Shown one piece after another: positions 35,274-46,301 of a stretch of DNA of 64,000 nt; position 1 is the first letter of the stretch; the number at the start of each line of letters is the position of its first letter. Source of the DNA: Daucus carota subsp. sativus (lineage: Eukaryota; Streptophyta; Magnoliopsida; Apiales; Apiaceae). Both the position numbers and the translations under genes were made by a program. Below the pieces are notes generated by a model that was not told the origin of the DNA, made no database searches, and saw only the letters and a list, made by a program, of their open reading frames with translations. The DNA lies in the NCBI RefSeq assembly GCF_001625215.2, contig NC_030384.2:31422527-31486526 (forward strand), given 5' to 3'.

Positions 35274-35736
35274 GAGGGGTGTATTTGATTGAGATTTTAA
35301 AGCATTTTTTTGCATTCATGAAATCCGAGGGTATTCGATTGGGATTGTTTGAAATCCATTAAAATATTGAGGTATTCAATTGAGATTTCAAATTATGCTA
35401 CAAAATCTGGTGGTATTTAATTGGGATTTTAAATTATGCTTTAAAATCCGATAGCATTCAATTGGGATTGTTTAAAATCCATTAAAATCTGATGTTATTC
35501 AAATGGTGATGGATTTTTTTGCATTTAATAAAATGATGATTTTGTGGCATTCTTCAGTGTATTTTAGGTTTTTTGAAATCTCATCAAAATCAATGGAATT
35601 TTGAAGCATTGTGCTTAAATCCTATCAACTCTGCGACATTTTATCAAGAATCCGCGCAAAATCAAAATCAAACACAATCCATTAAAATCCATAGACTAAA
35701 AACAATCCATTAAAATCCCAATCCAATACACCCCTC
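35274..35736. mobile_element. PIF/Harbinger-like MITE, GAGGGGTGTATT ends
   Basis: GAGGGGTGTATT at the left and AATACACCCCTC at the right are exact inverted ends, flanked by TAA (35271-35273 and 35737-35739). The inside repeats ATTCGATTGGGATTNTTTAAAATCC several times. Length 463 bp. Confidence 0.8.
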
Positions 35737-36271
35737 TAATTTTAAAATTCCTGGATTACAAATGAAATTCAAATCTAACCTAAAACATTATTTGAAATGA
35801 AATCCAAGTTTTCAAATAGGGCATTAGATATTTTTAAGATGGGAAAACTTTATTTTATTATAAAGAGATAACTTTTAAATAAAAATCAGTTTTTAGATAA
35901 GAGTGAAGACCATTAAGTGGTAGCTATTTATTAGTTTTATGGTTATTATTTTGAATTGATATGATTATTGCTCTCACACTAGTTTTGTTGTTGTTTCATT
36001 AATTTTATTTGTAGACATGAATGTTTTATTATTAAAATATTTGGAAAAATATTTACATAACCTTTGTTTAGATATTAAATCTTCATGAATTAAAAAACTT
36101 TATTTTATGAATATTGTACTTCGATACAATTCATCATGCGAAAGTGATTATCGAAAAAAAAATATTAAATGATTGAATGCATCAAAGTCACCAAGGATGG
36201 AAGAGGAAAGAGAAACCCGAACATAATAAAATACTAGTAATGGTCCATAGTTGACGGGCCCAGTAGTGTGA

Positions 36272-36278
36272 TATATAA
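36272..36278 (+). promoter_or_regulatory. TATA box of the CSN3 gene
   Basis: TATATAA about 90 bp before the ATG, giving a predicted 5' UTR of about 55-60 bases. Confidence 0.55.
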
Positions 36279-36361
36279 GTAGAGAAATCGCGACAACATA
36301 CCCTGGGAAGAACACCACACCACCGCAGCAGCTGATAAAGTCGAGACTAAGAGGGGGAAGC

Positions 36362-39300
36362 ATGTCGGACGCCGTGGAATCGATCGTCGGCCACATCCAA
36401 TCTCTATCAAGCTCGCCCATCCAACTCGATCAACTCCACCGCTTTCTCAATCGCCGTGAAAAACAGCTTCGCTCCGAGTCCACTCATTTGCTTTCTGCAC
36501 TCCCTCAACTCGATCCCTCCCTTCATTCTCTCGGCTATCTCTACATTGTGTATGTCCATCTCTCCCTCTTTTACACGTAAATTCATTAAATCTGTATTGT
36601 TTGTTTGTGTTTATTCACAATTCTCTTGTTTGTTATTTTATGTATGTGTTTTCACCATGGTTGTACATGATGGATAGTACTCCCTCCGTTTCATAATACA
36701 TGTCCACTTTTGAACAAATTACGCATATCAAGAAAAACGAACTTTTGTAGAAATCTTTCATTTATTATTGTATTTATTGCATTGACCAAGTATAATATGT
36801 GGCATATATTTGATCTAGGAAATATAATTTAGTAAGGTGTTGTATAAAACTTATCTTGGAAATACAAATATTGACTACACTCCATTGAAAGTTGAAATGG
36901 ACAAGTAATTTGAAACAATTTTTTGTTCTCAATAGTGGACATGTAATATGAAACAGAGGGAGTATATGGTAATTTTTGTTTGATTGTTTCACGACTAGTA
37001 AATTATATCGACTATGATTTGAGGATATATATGTACAGGGAATCTTATTGAATTATTTACTTATTGTTGTGTATGATGTGATCAGTTCCTGAGTTTTGTA
37101 GGGTTAAGGTGATTTCTAGTGGCGGCGCACAGCACATTTGTTGTATAGTTTAATAATTACCGAAGTTTGGGTGAGAGAAAAGTCGGAAGCCCTAAGAGAG
37201 TTATTCAATTTGATAATTACAGAATTGTGGTTGAAAGACAAGTTGAAAACCCTAAAGTGTATTGTGGATGAATTATAATATTGTTGATGACGTTATGGAT
37301 TTCTAGATTTGGCTGGCGAAATTGTGGATTCTGGTATCTGACACGATCGATCATATTTTTATAATATTTAATATTATAAACACTGTTGATGAATGACAAA
37401 GGAAATGTTTATATGGTATAATGGCATTTCAATGTGGCTGCGGATTGACTACTCAGTGTGGACTGTGGATTTTGTTACTCGTTGGGAATGTGATTTTGTG
37501 CATATATTAGCGGGTTATCTATCCAATGTGTGGCAATCTTTTTCCCTAGATCTTGATGATTCGCACAGGTTGGCTGTATGGATAGTTAGGAAATACCCTA
37601 TGTGTTTAAGAAACACATTATTACCGTTAACCTAGTAGCACGCAGCATTAACTTCCGTATATAGGTTACTGCTGATTAAGATATGATTTGGGCAAAAATA
37701 GAGTTGCAAGTAATTGCCCTTGTATGAAGTACAAACTACAACCAGTACTGGTTGTCTCAATGCATTGTTTTTGATCTTTAGAATATTGACCATGGAGTAC
37801 TAAAATAGCAATGTCTTCATGAGCAGTCTTATAATGCATATATAATATATTGTCATTGAGATAAATTATTTTTTGCTGGTGTTAATATCTTTGTAATTAT
37901 ACCATTTCATTTTACACGACAAGGAATACTAATGCTTTAGGTTCATTGCTTCAACAGGGACGGCTACACTACAGCTCATGACACAAAAGAGCTTCCTGAT
38001 GAATTTGTTTCTATTATCGGAAGATTTCTCAATACTTGCTCCGCCAACCAGATTCGCCTTGCGCCTGAGAAGTGTACGAATGTTTATTATATTAAATCCA
38101 CTATTATGATGTATGTGTACAGTGCTTAGTGTTATGTGACGATGAATTTTGAATTTACAGTTGTAGCTGTGTGTAGAAGGCTGAAAGATCAGGTGATGCT
38201 GATCCAATCCCCTATACGAGGGGTCGCCCCTTTGCGGGCCGCTATCAGGAAGCTTCAAGCATCTCCTGAACATTTAACTGCTATACATCCCGACTTTCTT
38301 CTTCTCTGTTTATCGGCTAAGTGCTACAGAACTGGCTTAGCAGTCTTGGAAGATGATGTATATGAAGTTGAGAATTCAAAAGACCTCCTTCTTTACGGCT
38401 ATTATGGGTGAGTTTTTAGTCTAAAGAGTTTCTTACTCGATCGAATCCATACTTGTATCAGTGAAAACAAGACTTGATATGTTAGCAGCTGGTCCCGATA
38501 GTCTTACAGCAATTTCCTTGAGGTTACAAAATATGTATCTGATCATTTTTTGAGTAAACAGTGCTAGGATTTTATTAAATACATGTGCTTTTAGCCTTGA
38601 CCTATAACAAGTGCTTGATGGCATTCGTTACATTTTCAAACAATTAAGTTAACCCGTGTCACGAAGCAATGGAATACATGTTTAATTACTGACATTATTC
38701 AATTTTACACAATGATAGAGGGATGATTTGCATCGGACAGAAGTGCTTTCGCAAGGCATTGGATCTCTTACACAATGTATTATTTCTTCTCATTAGTACA
38801 TTTAGTTAATTTTGTACAGATATGTGGGCAGTTTAGTAGAATGATTATAATTAATACACTAACTAATTAATCTCAGGTCATAACTGCTCCTATGGCCAAT
38901 TTGAGTGCTGTAGCTGTAGAAGCTTACAAGAAGTATGTCCTAGTTTCACTCATTCACCTGGGGCAGGTTTGCTATATTCTCTCTTACCTGGAACAGAAAT
39001 TTACTGTTGTACATTTGATAACTGTTTTTTTTTTAATATGTTTGCTCCGCCACTAGTTTATAAGCTGGTTACCTCTTTGGCTACTGCTTGTGTTCTGTAG
39101 TTTCACCATTTTTTGTTGGTGGTTGAAGAAGATGGTCTCCATCTAGTGGTTTTCTGGATGACACGTTCTCTTTCACAATGAAGTTAATATAGTGTTTTGA
39201 TCTGCTAGCTAATCTCGATCTAACTATAGAAGTAATGCTGTTGTGTTTATGCTTATTAGCTACTAGTATTTAATAACATCTATTGTATCGTAGTTTTGCA

Positions 39301-42300
39301 GAAGGCTCTTTCCATTATATTTTATTTAGTTCCTATGCAAATCTTGTATACATTAATTTCTCATAGGTTATATCTTTCTAGGCATTATATAATTGGAAAT
39401 TGTCAACATTTTATGAAATGGGGTTTTGTATGTATCTTACTATGTGTGTGGATTATTATATCTATACTACTTAACTTGTTTACTTCTATTTCAGTTCATT
39501 CCTGACTTCCCCAAGTACATTTCTGCAACAGCTGAAAAGAATTTAAAAAGCTATGCTCAGGTAATGTTTTGTACTTGTAAAATTGATTTTCTTTATTTGT
39601 ATACTTTGTGAAAAATGTTACATTTCTACAACACAAACACTATACTTCGTCATATGGTAGAAGTGGACTGACTGGCACTTGTGCCTAGTATAGTGTGCTC
39701 CTGTATAGTACATTAAGCGAGTTTGGAGATACAAGTTACCTTCATGTTTGAATATTTCATAGAACTGGCAAATCGTTCATGTCGTGTATAAATGTGTCAT
39801 GTACTTTCGTGTTTCGTGTACTTGGTGGGTAGACACGAACACGACACGAATTCAAGTCGTGGACATGATCTATAGACACGAACACGACACGGTTTAAAAA
39901 AGGCCAAACACGACACGAACTGTAGTACACCAAAATTTTCTATTTATACGTGATACGTGATCGTATACGTGACACGAACTGAGTTATACATGATTGTATA
40001 ATTACACTGATTGCACTTGGCCATATCTGACACACCTCCAACACCTGCGAAGTAGTCAAACGTATCCCATACTTTTGACCATTTTCTTTTCCTGCCCTTG
40101 CCCTTATCACTCTCTGGCTTCACATAACTTTCTGGTGTTGGTCCCGTGTCTTCATTCTAGTTTTTATCTATGTTACTCGGACTCGGGTACGGAGTGTCGG
40201 ACACGACACATATCCGAGTGTCGGACTTGAGAACTATGGAAATTGGGGACACGGGGACACTGTCCTATTTTTGGACACGGGTACGGGGACACATCGTAAT
40301 ATACTAAGAAAGAAGTATGGTTAGTAAGACATCTTAACAAAAAGTAACAATTAAACTCATATTAGACATGATTTTGTAAGGGATTTTGCAAATTAAGCGT
40401 CTTTTGTACTTAAATCTCATTCTTGCTTCTATCTTTTTTCTCACATATTTCTTTTCAATTATAAGTTTTACTCGTATTTGATTTTTAAATTGGTCAAAGT
40501 GTCCACATTTTAGTCAAAGGATCCGACACGAAATAAGTGTCGTGTCCGAGTGTCCAAGTGTACGACACGGGTACGACAACCTAAATAGAAGAGTCAGAGT
40601 ATTAGAGTAAGATAGGTTTTTATCCGCCTCATCTTCGCTTAAAGATTCATATTGCTAAGGAATCACAAGAAGAAACCAATTAATTTAACGAAAATTGAAA
40701 GGAATCCAAGATTCAAACAATATATAAGCTATAAGCTTCGATGAAATCGAACAACTACGAAACAAAATCTAACAACTATGAACTAACAACTACGAAACAA
40801 AATCAAAGACTCTAATTAGGAATCTTACAGGATTATTTGAATTCGGATTGTCACGATCTTCCTCCATAAGCTAATGTCGGTTTGACGAGAGATGCGGCGG
40901 CTTCTTCAGTCGTCGTCGTCGTCTCTAAGACTGTAACCCTAATCTCGCGGTGCAGCTTGAATGTTTGTGACTTTTTTGATTGTTTTATTATATTGTATGA
41001 GTATTATAGACTTGTTACTTAAAACAAATGTTTGACTGTCTTTGACTACTTTAAAATAAGTCATTTTTCTATATATAATATGGCACAATTTGATTTATAA
41101 TTTACTTATATTTTGAATATAAAAAAATTGTATTTTTATATAAAATATATGTTATTAAAATAGAATATTGAATTTTAAATTATATTATAATGTGTATTTA
41201 TTTATTTATTTCGTGTACCTCGTGTCGTGTCGTGTACCTAATAGGCAAACACAAAACCGACACTACATCTTGGTTGTGTATTTCGTGTTCGTGTATTTTT
41301 CGTGTTGTGTACTTAATTAAATTGCAAACACAAATACTAAATTTTAACCGTTTACATGTTTGTGTGAAAAATTGCCGAGTCTAGTATTTCACTTTAAATT
41401 GTTGGATGACATAGATGCATCGTGTTCAGCTGTATCTTATAATCCTTTGACCGGAGGCAAAATGGTGTCACATCTGTTAGTTTTGTACTGGCCATGTGGT
41501 AAAAAGCAGCTCATGTTTCCGAACAAAATATCTTTTTCTCCCTTTGCAACAATGCACTTTACATAATTTTCTCTTTCCTTGGAATAGTTAGCTGAGTTGC
41601 AACTGTGCTATACGTTAGGATGTATTCAAATGGGTGATCATGGAAAAAGATGACCTTACCTTGATTTTATCTGTTATCCTATACTTGTACAATATACTTA
41701 CATGGTTTTCTGGTTCAATTTCTATCGAGTATGCATTCTTATTATAGTCTTTTCTGGGCAGCCCTATCTGGAATTGGCAGTTACTTATGATACTGGAAAA
41801 GTAACAGAACTGGAAAGGTGTGTTCAGAAACACCAGGAGAGGTTTCAAAAGGTGAGTATATTCGTGTTATAAGGTTTTATGTATAAAATGGAACACTTTG
41901 TGAGGAATCCTGAGGTGAGTTTTTACCTTATTATATCATGTAATGATTACATTTGCTGTTCAGGACAACAATTTTGGGTTGGTGAGGCAGGTCGTTTCAT
42001 CAACGTACAAAAGAAATGTGCAACGATTGACTCAAACATATTTGACTCTTTCTCTTCAAGATATAGCCGACAGAGTGCAACTGAATAGTTCCAAGGAGGC
42101 AGAAATGCTTGTTCTTCAAATGGTAGCTAGATTATGAATTGCTACCTCTTTACGATGCTTTATGTGGGTGCTTCTCTATCCTATAACTCAAACCTTCATT
42201 ATTTTAATCTCATTGTAGATCCAAGATGGTGAAATATTTGCTACAATCAACCAGAAGGATGGAATGGTTAGATTCCTGGAGGATCCTGAGCAATATAGAT

Positions 42301-43085
42301 CATGTGAGATGGTTGAGCGCATTGACTCATCAATGCAAAGGTATCTCTCTAGTCTATTATGAGCCTGTACTAAATATAAGTAAACAACACCTGAACAAGC
42401 TTTTGGAAGAATTCTAATTCGAAAAGAAGTCCATTGGGTAGGCTTGTGCCTAATTAAAATCACTTCTCTAATTCTAATAGCTACGAGTAAAAGTTTATTA
42501 TAATGCTGAACAGTTTATGGTGCAAACATTAAGCACCAACTCCTGCTTTCTCTTTTACTTCTCTGCTCTTTTTGCTCTGATCTGTTATATAGAAGTAGTT
42601 TGATGTCGGATTTGGTGAAATTCATCATATATAATATTAGTTGTCACTTCTAATTAGAATATTGTTAATGTCAGCAAAAATGTAACCAGTTCTTTTTTTC
42701 TTTCACTCTTCTCTTGTCACTTCTCATTAGGATATTGGTTGATGCGAACAAAAATGTTACCAGTTTCATTTTTCCTCTTTTCTTAATATAAGAATACAAT
42801 GTTATACTTGGTTCCCTAAATGGTGAGTTTAATTGAAATCACTTTGTTCCAGGATGATGATGTTATCAAAGAAGCTCACTGCTACAAATGAAGCATTGTC
42901 ATGTGACCCTGCTTTCTTGACAAAGGTAACTCTATTCTTTTTTCTTTTTAGCATTTCCATTAGGATATACACAAACACATTATAGTGTCGGTAACTGAAA
43001 TGCACTTTTCGATCAGGTTGGGAAGGAGCGATCGCCAATGCTCGACTTGGATGACTATGACCCTGCTCTTGAACACTTTATGTGA
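36362..43085 (+). CDS. CSN3: COP9 signalosome complex subunit 3
   Basis: Eleven exons: 36362-36549, 37958-38073, 38161-38407, 38719-38776, 38877-38966, 39495-39560, 41762-41851, 41964-42122, 42219-42340, 42853-42925 and 43017-43085. Phases agree throughout and give 425 residues, close to the roughly 429 of Arabidopsis CSN3. Recognisable blocks include [72 protein letters not shown] (PCI winged helix, about 305-325) and [19 protein letters not shown]3 is a PCI-domain scaffold subunit of the COP9 signalosome, which removes NEDD8 from cullin-RING ubiquitin ligases and represses photomorphogenesis in the dark. Coding exons are intact. Intron 1 holds a Stowaway-like MITE and intron 6 a 1.6-kb hAT-like element. 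The fourth exon acceptor (GATAG) is slightly weak but needed for frame. Confidence 0.96.
36678..36964. mobile_element. Stowaway-like MITE in CSN3 intron 1
   Basis: Ends TACTCCCTCCGTTTCATA and TATGAAACAGAGGGAGTA-like are inverted repeats starting and ending at TA. Length 287 bp. The two arms also share ATGTCCACTTTTGA-type sequence further in. Confidence 0.8.
39760..41383. mobile_element. hAT-like element in CSN3 intron 6
   Basis: Starts TAGAACTGGCAAATCG and ends ATTGCCGAGTCTA, an imperfect inverted repeat. Flanks are ATATTTCA (39752-39759) and GTATTTCA (41384-41391), an 8-bp duplication with one mismatch, as expected for hAT. Subterminal regions are rich in CGTGTCGTGTA and its complement, like the element at 56110-56694. 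No transposase is seen. A second inverted-repeat sequence (40168-40585) lies inside. Confidence 0.7.
40168..40585. mobile_element. nested inverted-repeat element
   Basis: The left part, TTACTCGGACTCGGGTAC then GTGTCGGACACG, and the right part, CGTGTCCGAGTGTCC then ACGACACGGGTACGAC, face each other. The segment sits within the hAT-like element. Its own target duplication could not be fixed, so the borders are approximate. Confidence 0.5.
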
Positions 43086-43440
43086 AATGAGAAAGTCTTG
43101 TGTGTTGAGATGGTTAAAAATATAATGCAAAGCTGTAGCATCCTGCCATCACTGTAAAAAAACTCTTAGATACCACCCATGTGTTGTCATTGTAACCTTA
43201 GTTGTCAGTTTTATTCCTAGGAGTTTGAATTTGGTGATAGAAAGTAACAGGTAGCTAGTCCTAGAGCGGTGCTTATGTTCAATTTTTACAATTAATTTTG
43301 AAATGCAGTTTGACCATAGATAATGATGGACATCAACATGTGTAAAAAAAATTATGGATGTACATCCATATGAATCGCTATGGATCGCTTTTGAGATTCG
43401 AGTAATCATGTGCTTATTAATTTAAAAATGATATTAAATA

Positions 43441-43712
43441 TTACTCCATTTGTCCCATTGAATAATATACGTATGGGGAGAGTGGCATAGAGGTTATAAA
43501 AAAAATGTAATTTAGTGAAGATAAGTACAAAAAGTGGGTGAGACCAATTAATTAATATATAATGTATAAAGCGAATGTGTGTAGGTAAAGTGGTGTGGAA
43601 GAAAATAGCGGGTATAGTTAAAATTTTATTATTTATGAAATGTGGACAATTTAGTGGACGTTTCAAAGAATAAATTGTATTTAAATAAATTGGACAGAAC
43701 TTGAAATGAGTA
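43441..43712. mobile_element. decayed Stowaway-like MITE downstream of CSN3
   Basis: TACTCCATTTGTCCCATTGA at the left and a degenerate AATTGGACAGAACTTGAAATGAGTA-type end at the right resemble aged Stowaway ends. The internal GTGGGTGAGACC phrase is typical of these elements. Confidence 0.5.
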
Positions 43713-44690
43713 TTATTTGTGTATAAATCATGTTGATCATCAAAGTTACTAGTCAGTAACTAATCTTTTTGATGATATTCATTCGTAATAATTGTAAGTA
43801 TAAATTTCATTGTTAAAACTATAATGATATATTTGAAAAGAATAATATTATGTATACTAATTTTTTTTTTTTTTTTGTCAAATGACGTGACAAATAAAAT
43901 CTCATTATGATTATAAAATTTGGGAATACCTTTTGCATACCTAGATTTTTTCATTAAAAAAAAAAGATGATTACGATAAGTGTAAAAGATATAAAAATGA
44001 TTATATGTTGAAATTAATGCATCAATGTGATAGTTTGTGTTTGTCTATTGGACATGCTAAGCATTAAAATGTATGATTTTGGATCCTTTTGATTAGTGTG
44101 GTTGTTGTAAATATAAGGGGTCTATCATTATTAAAAAGCGTGAGTCAATTAAAATATGAGAAATTTATCAAATTTTGTGTTTATTGTTTGTCCATGAGCA
44201 TAACATAGAAAAACCGTAAAATAAAAATTTTGAAACATATTATTTATGTGTTAGGAGTATATGTTTAACATTTTATTATTAATAATTCTTTTTCATCACA
44301 ACAAAGTAGAGTGAGGAAAAATATGTATATAAAAAATTTAATATAAAATATAAAATAGGACAATAAAAAATGTGTCTTAAAATATATGATAGGATAGTAG
44401 GATCAATTTTTTCCATCAAATATAATAAATTAATGTTAGGACATAATATAAGTCTATCTCTTGAACTTGCTCTAAATATTGCGATAATATCGTTAGATAA
44501 TTTTATTTATTTAATTACTTAAACTATAACTTAAGACATTATATAGCGTATTGTGTACATTTATATAGTGTATGGTGTACATTTGCTCTTAAATTATCAA
44601 TTAAACTATTTAGCAAAAAAATAAAATAAATTTATCAAATTAAACTAATTACGAGGAAACGCTGTTTCTTCTCCGTCTCCTCCTTTTATC
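43713..44690. other. AT-rich intergenic DNA
   Basis: Between CSN3 and SDH5 I see no gene, inverted repeat or tandem repeat that I can support. A poly-T tract lies at 43861-43876. Confidence 0.4.
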
Positions 44691-44719
44691 TGTTGAACAG
44701 AAAACAATAAATTGAATAA

Positions 44720-44829
44720 AGAGAAGATTTATCCAGTGTGCCTGAGAAAGAGAAAACGCGCCCTCGATTTGTGTAATTCATCAAACCTTCGATCTACGGT
44801 TGCGCCACTCACTCTCACATAAATCTCAG
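44720..44829 (+). other. 5' UTR exon of the SDH5 gene (approximate start)
   Basis: A non-coding leader ending ATCTCAG before GTACTCG fits a 5' UTR exon. The next exon would start at 46288 after TTTCCACAG, 14 bases before the ATG. The transcription start is estimated only. Confidence 0.5.
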
Positions 44830-46301
44830 GTACTCGTTTGCTTCATCGATACATTTATATCAAATTATATACTGTATGTGTTTGCAGGGACTTGATTTGT
44901 TTGTTGCTTCTAATCTATTTTTGGATTTAGGAGTGTATAGTAGTTGTAACTTTGGAAGTTGCTGAATTTTTTAGGGGACAGATTTATTGCTGCTAAAGTG
45001 CTGTCCTTGTTACTGTATAATGGTGAAATAAGATTCATTTAATTTGCTTATTAATTTTTCTTCTTTTATTGTAATTCTACTGTTCACTACTAGCTTTTGT
45101 TGGGAATGTTTCTATGTGATTTTGTTGTAAGGTTTAAGGTCACAGTATATTACACGAATTGGAGGGACAGATCAGTTGCGAAGCTACCGGTGCTTACTTT
45201 TCTTTTCAGGGGCATGTCACATTTTTGAATGATTAGATGTTACGGTGGAATATGAATCCGTGACCTTCAGCCATGAGGAGGTTGCAACAAGCATTTCCGC
45301 TGACTGTAAAAGTAGATGGATGCTTGATATTTACTTTTTCATTTATGTTTAATTGTTAACATCAAGTTTAGAGTGAGGGGAGTTGAGAATAGAACTCTAG
45401 ACCACTTCTAACACTACAATCACCTTTGCCACTGCTCAGGAAGTCCTTGATTGTTTATGTTATTCTTCTTTATTTTTGATAAGTTGATATTGACTATGTT
45501 TTTTTTCAAATGGTATGTACTAACAGGACTTTGAGAAATTAAATTAGGAGTTTATTTGCACTAATTTTGAACAAGTTTCGCAGTCCTATGAATTGCTGTT
45601 TTCTATGTTTGGACTTTGGATTACTTAAGAGTTAAGGGTGAATCTTTTATATAGGCTAATACTACGGGACGTGCAGTTGGAGTGGAGTGTTGGACTAGGA
45701 AATGATTTTTTGGACAGTCTTGTCTTATGAGTGTGGTGTTTTTTTAGTAGATGTTATGCGGACAACTCAGTAGAAAGAATGAATATGATTTAAACACTAT
45801 AACAAAGATAAAACTTGGGTGGATTAAGCACAGAAAACCCACTACCTCAAGGGTTTCATAACAGCAAAGGCAAGAAGACTATGGATATAGATAATAGAAT
45901 ACCCAATTAAGTAACCTAATGGAATAAGGCTCGTAAGAATTTGGGCCCTGTGATCATGAACTTATTACTTATATGTAATGAAATATTAGCACCACGTATG
46001 AAACATATACATAGATATATTATTTATCTGAAAACTAACTATGTATATACTAATTTATAACAAGTACATATATTCTTCAATTCTGTTCCTCATCAAGGTT
46101 TTTGTTTTGTGGTAATGCAAATAATTAGTTGTAAACAGTCATGTATTTTTATTTTTTTTTGAAAGTAAACAGTCATGTATTTTACTTCTCAGTTAATATC
46201 ATTTTCTGATGAAAGTAATTTTTATAGTATACTATATCAATCTACTTTTTGGTACGTATAATCTGATCGTTTATTATCTTTCCACAGGAAAAGAAGAAGA
46301 T

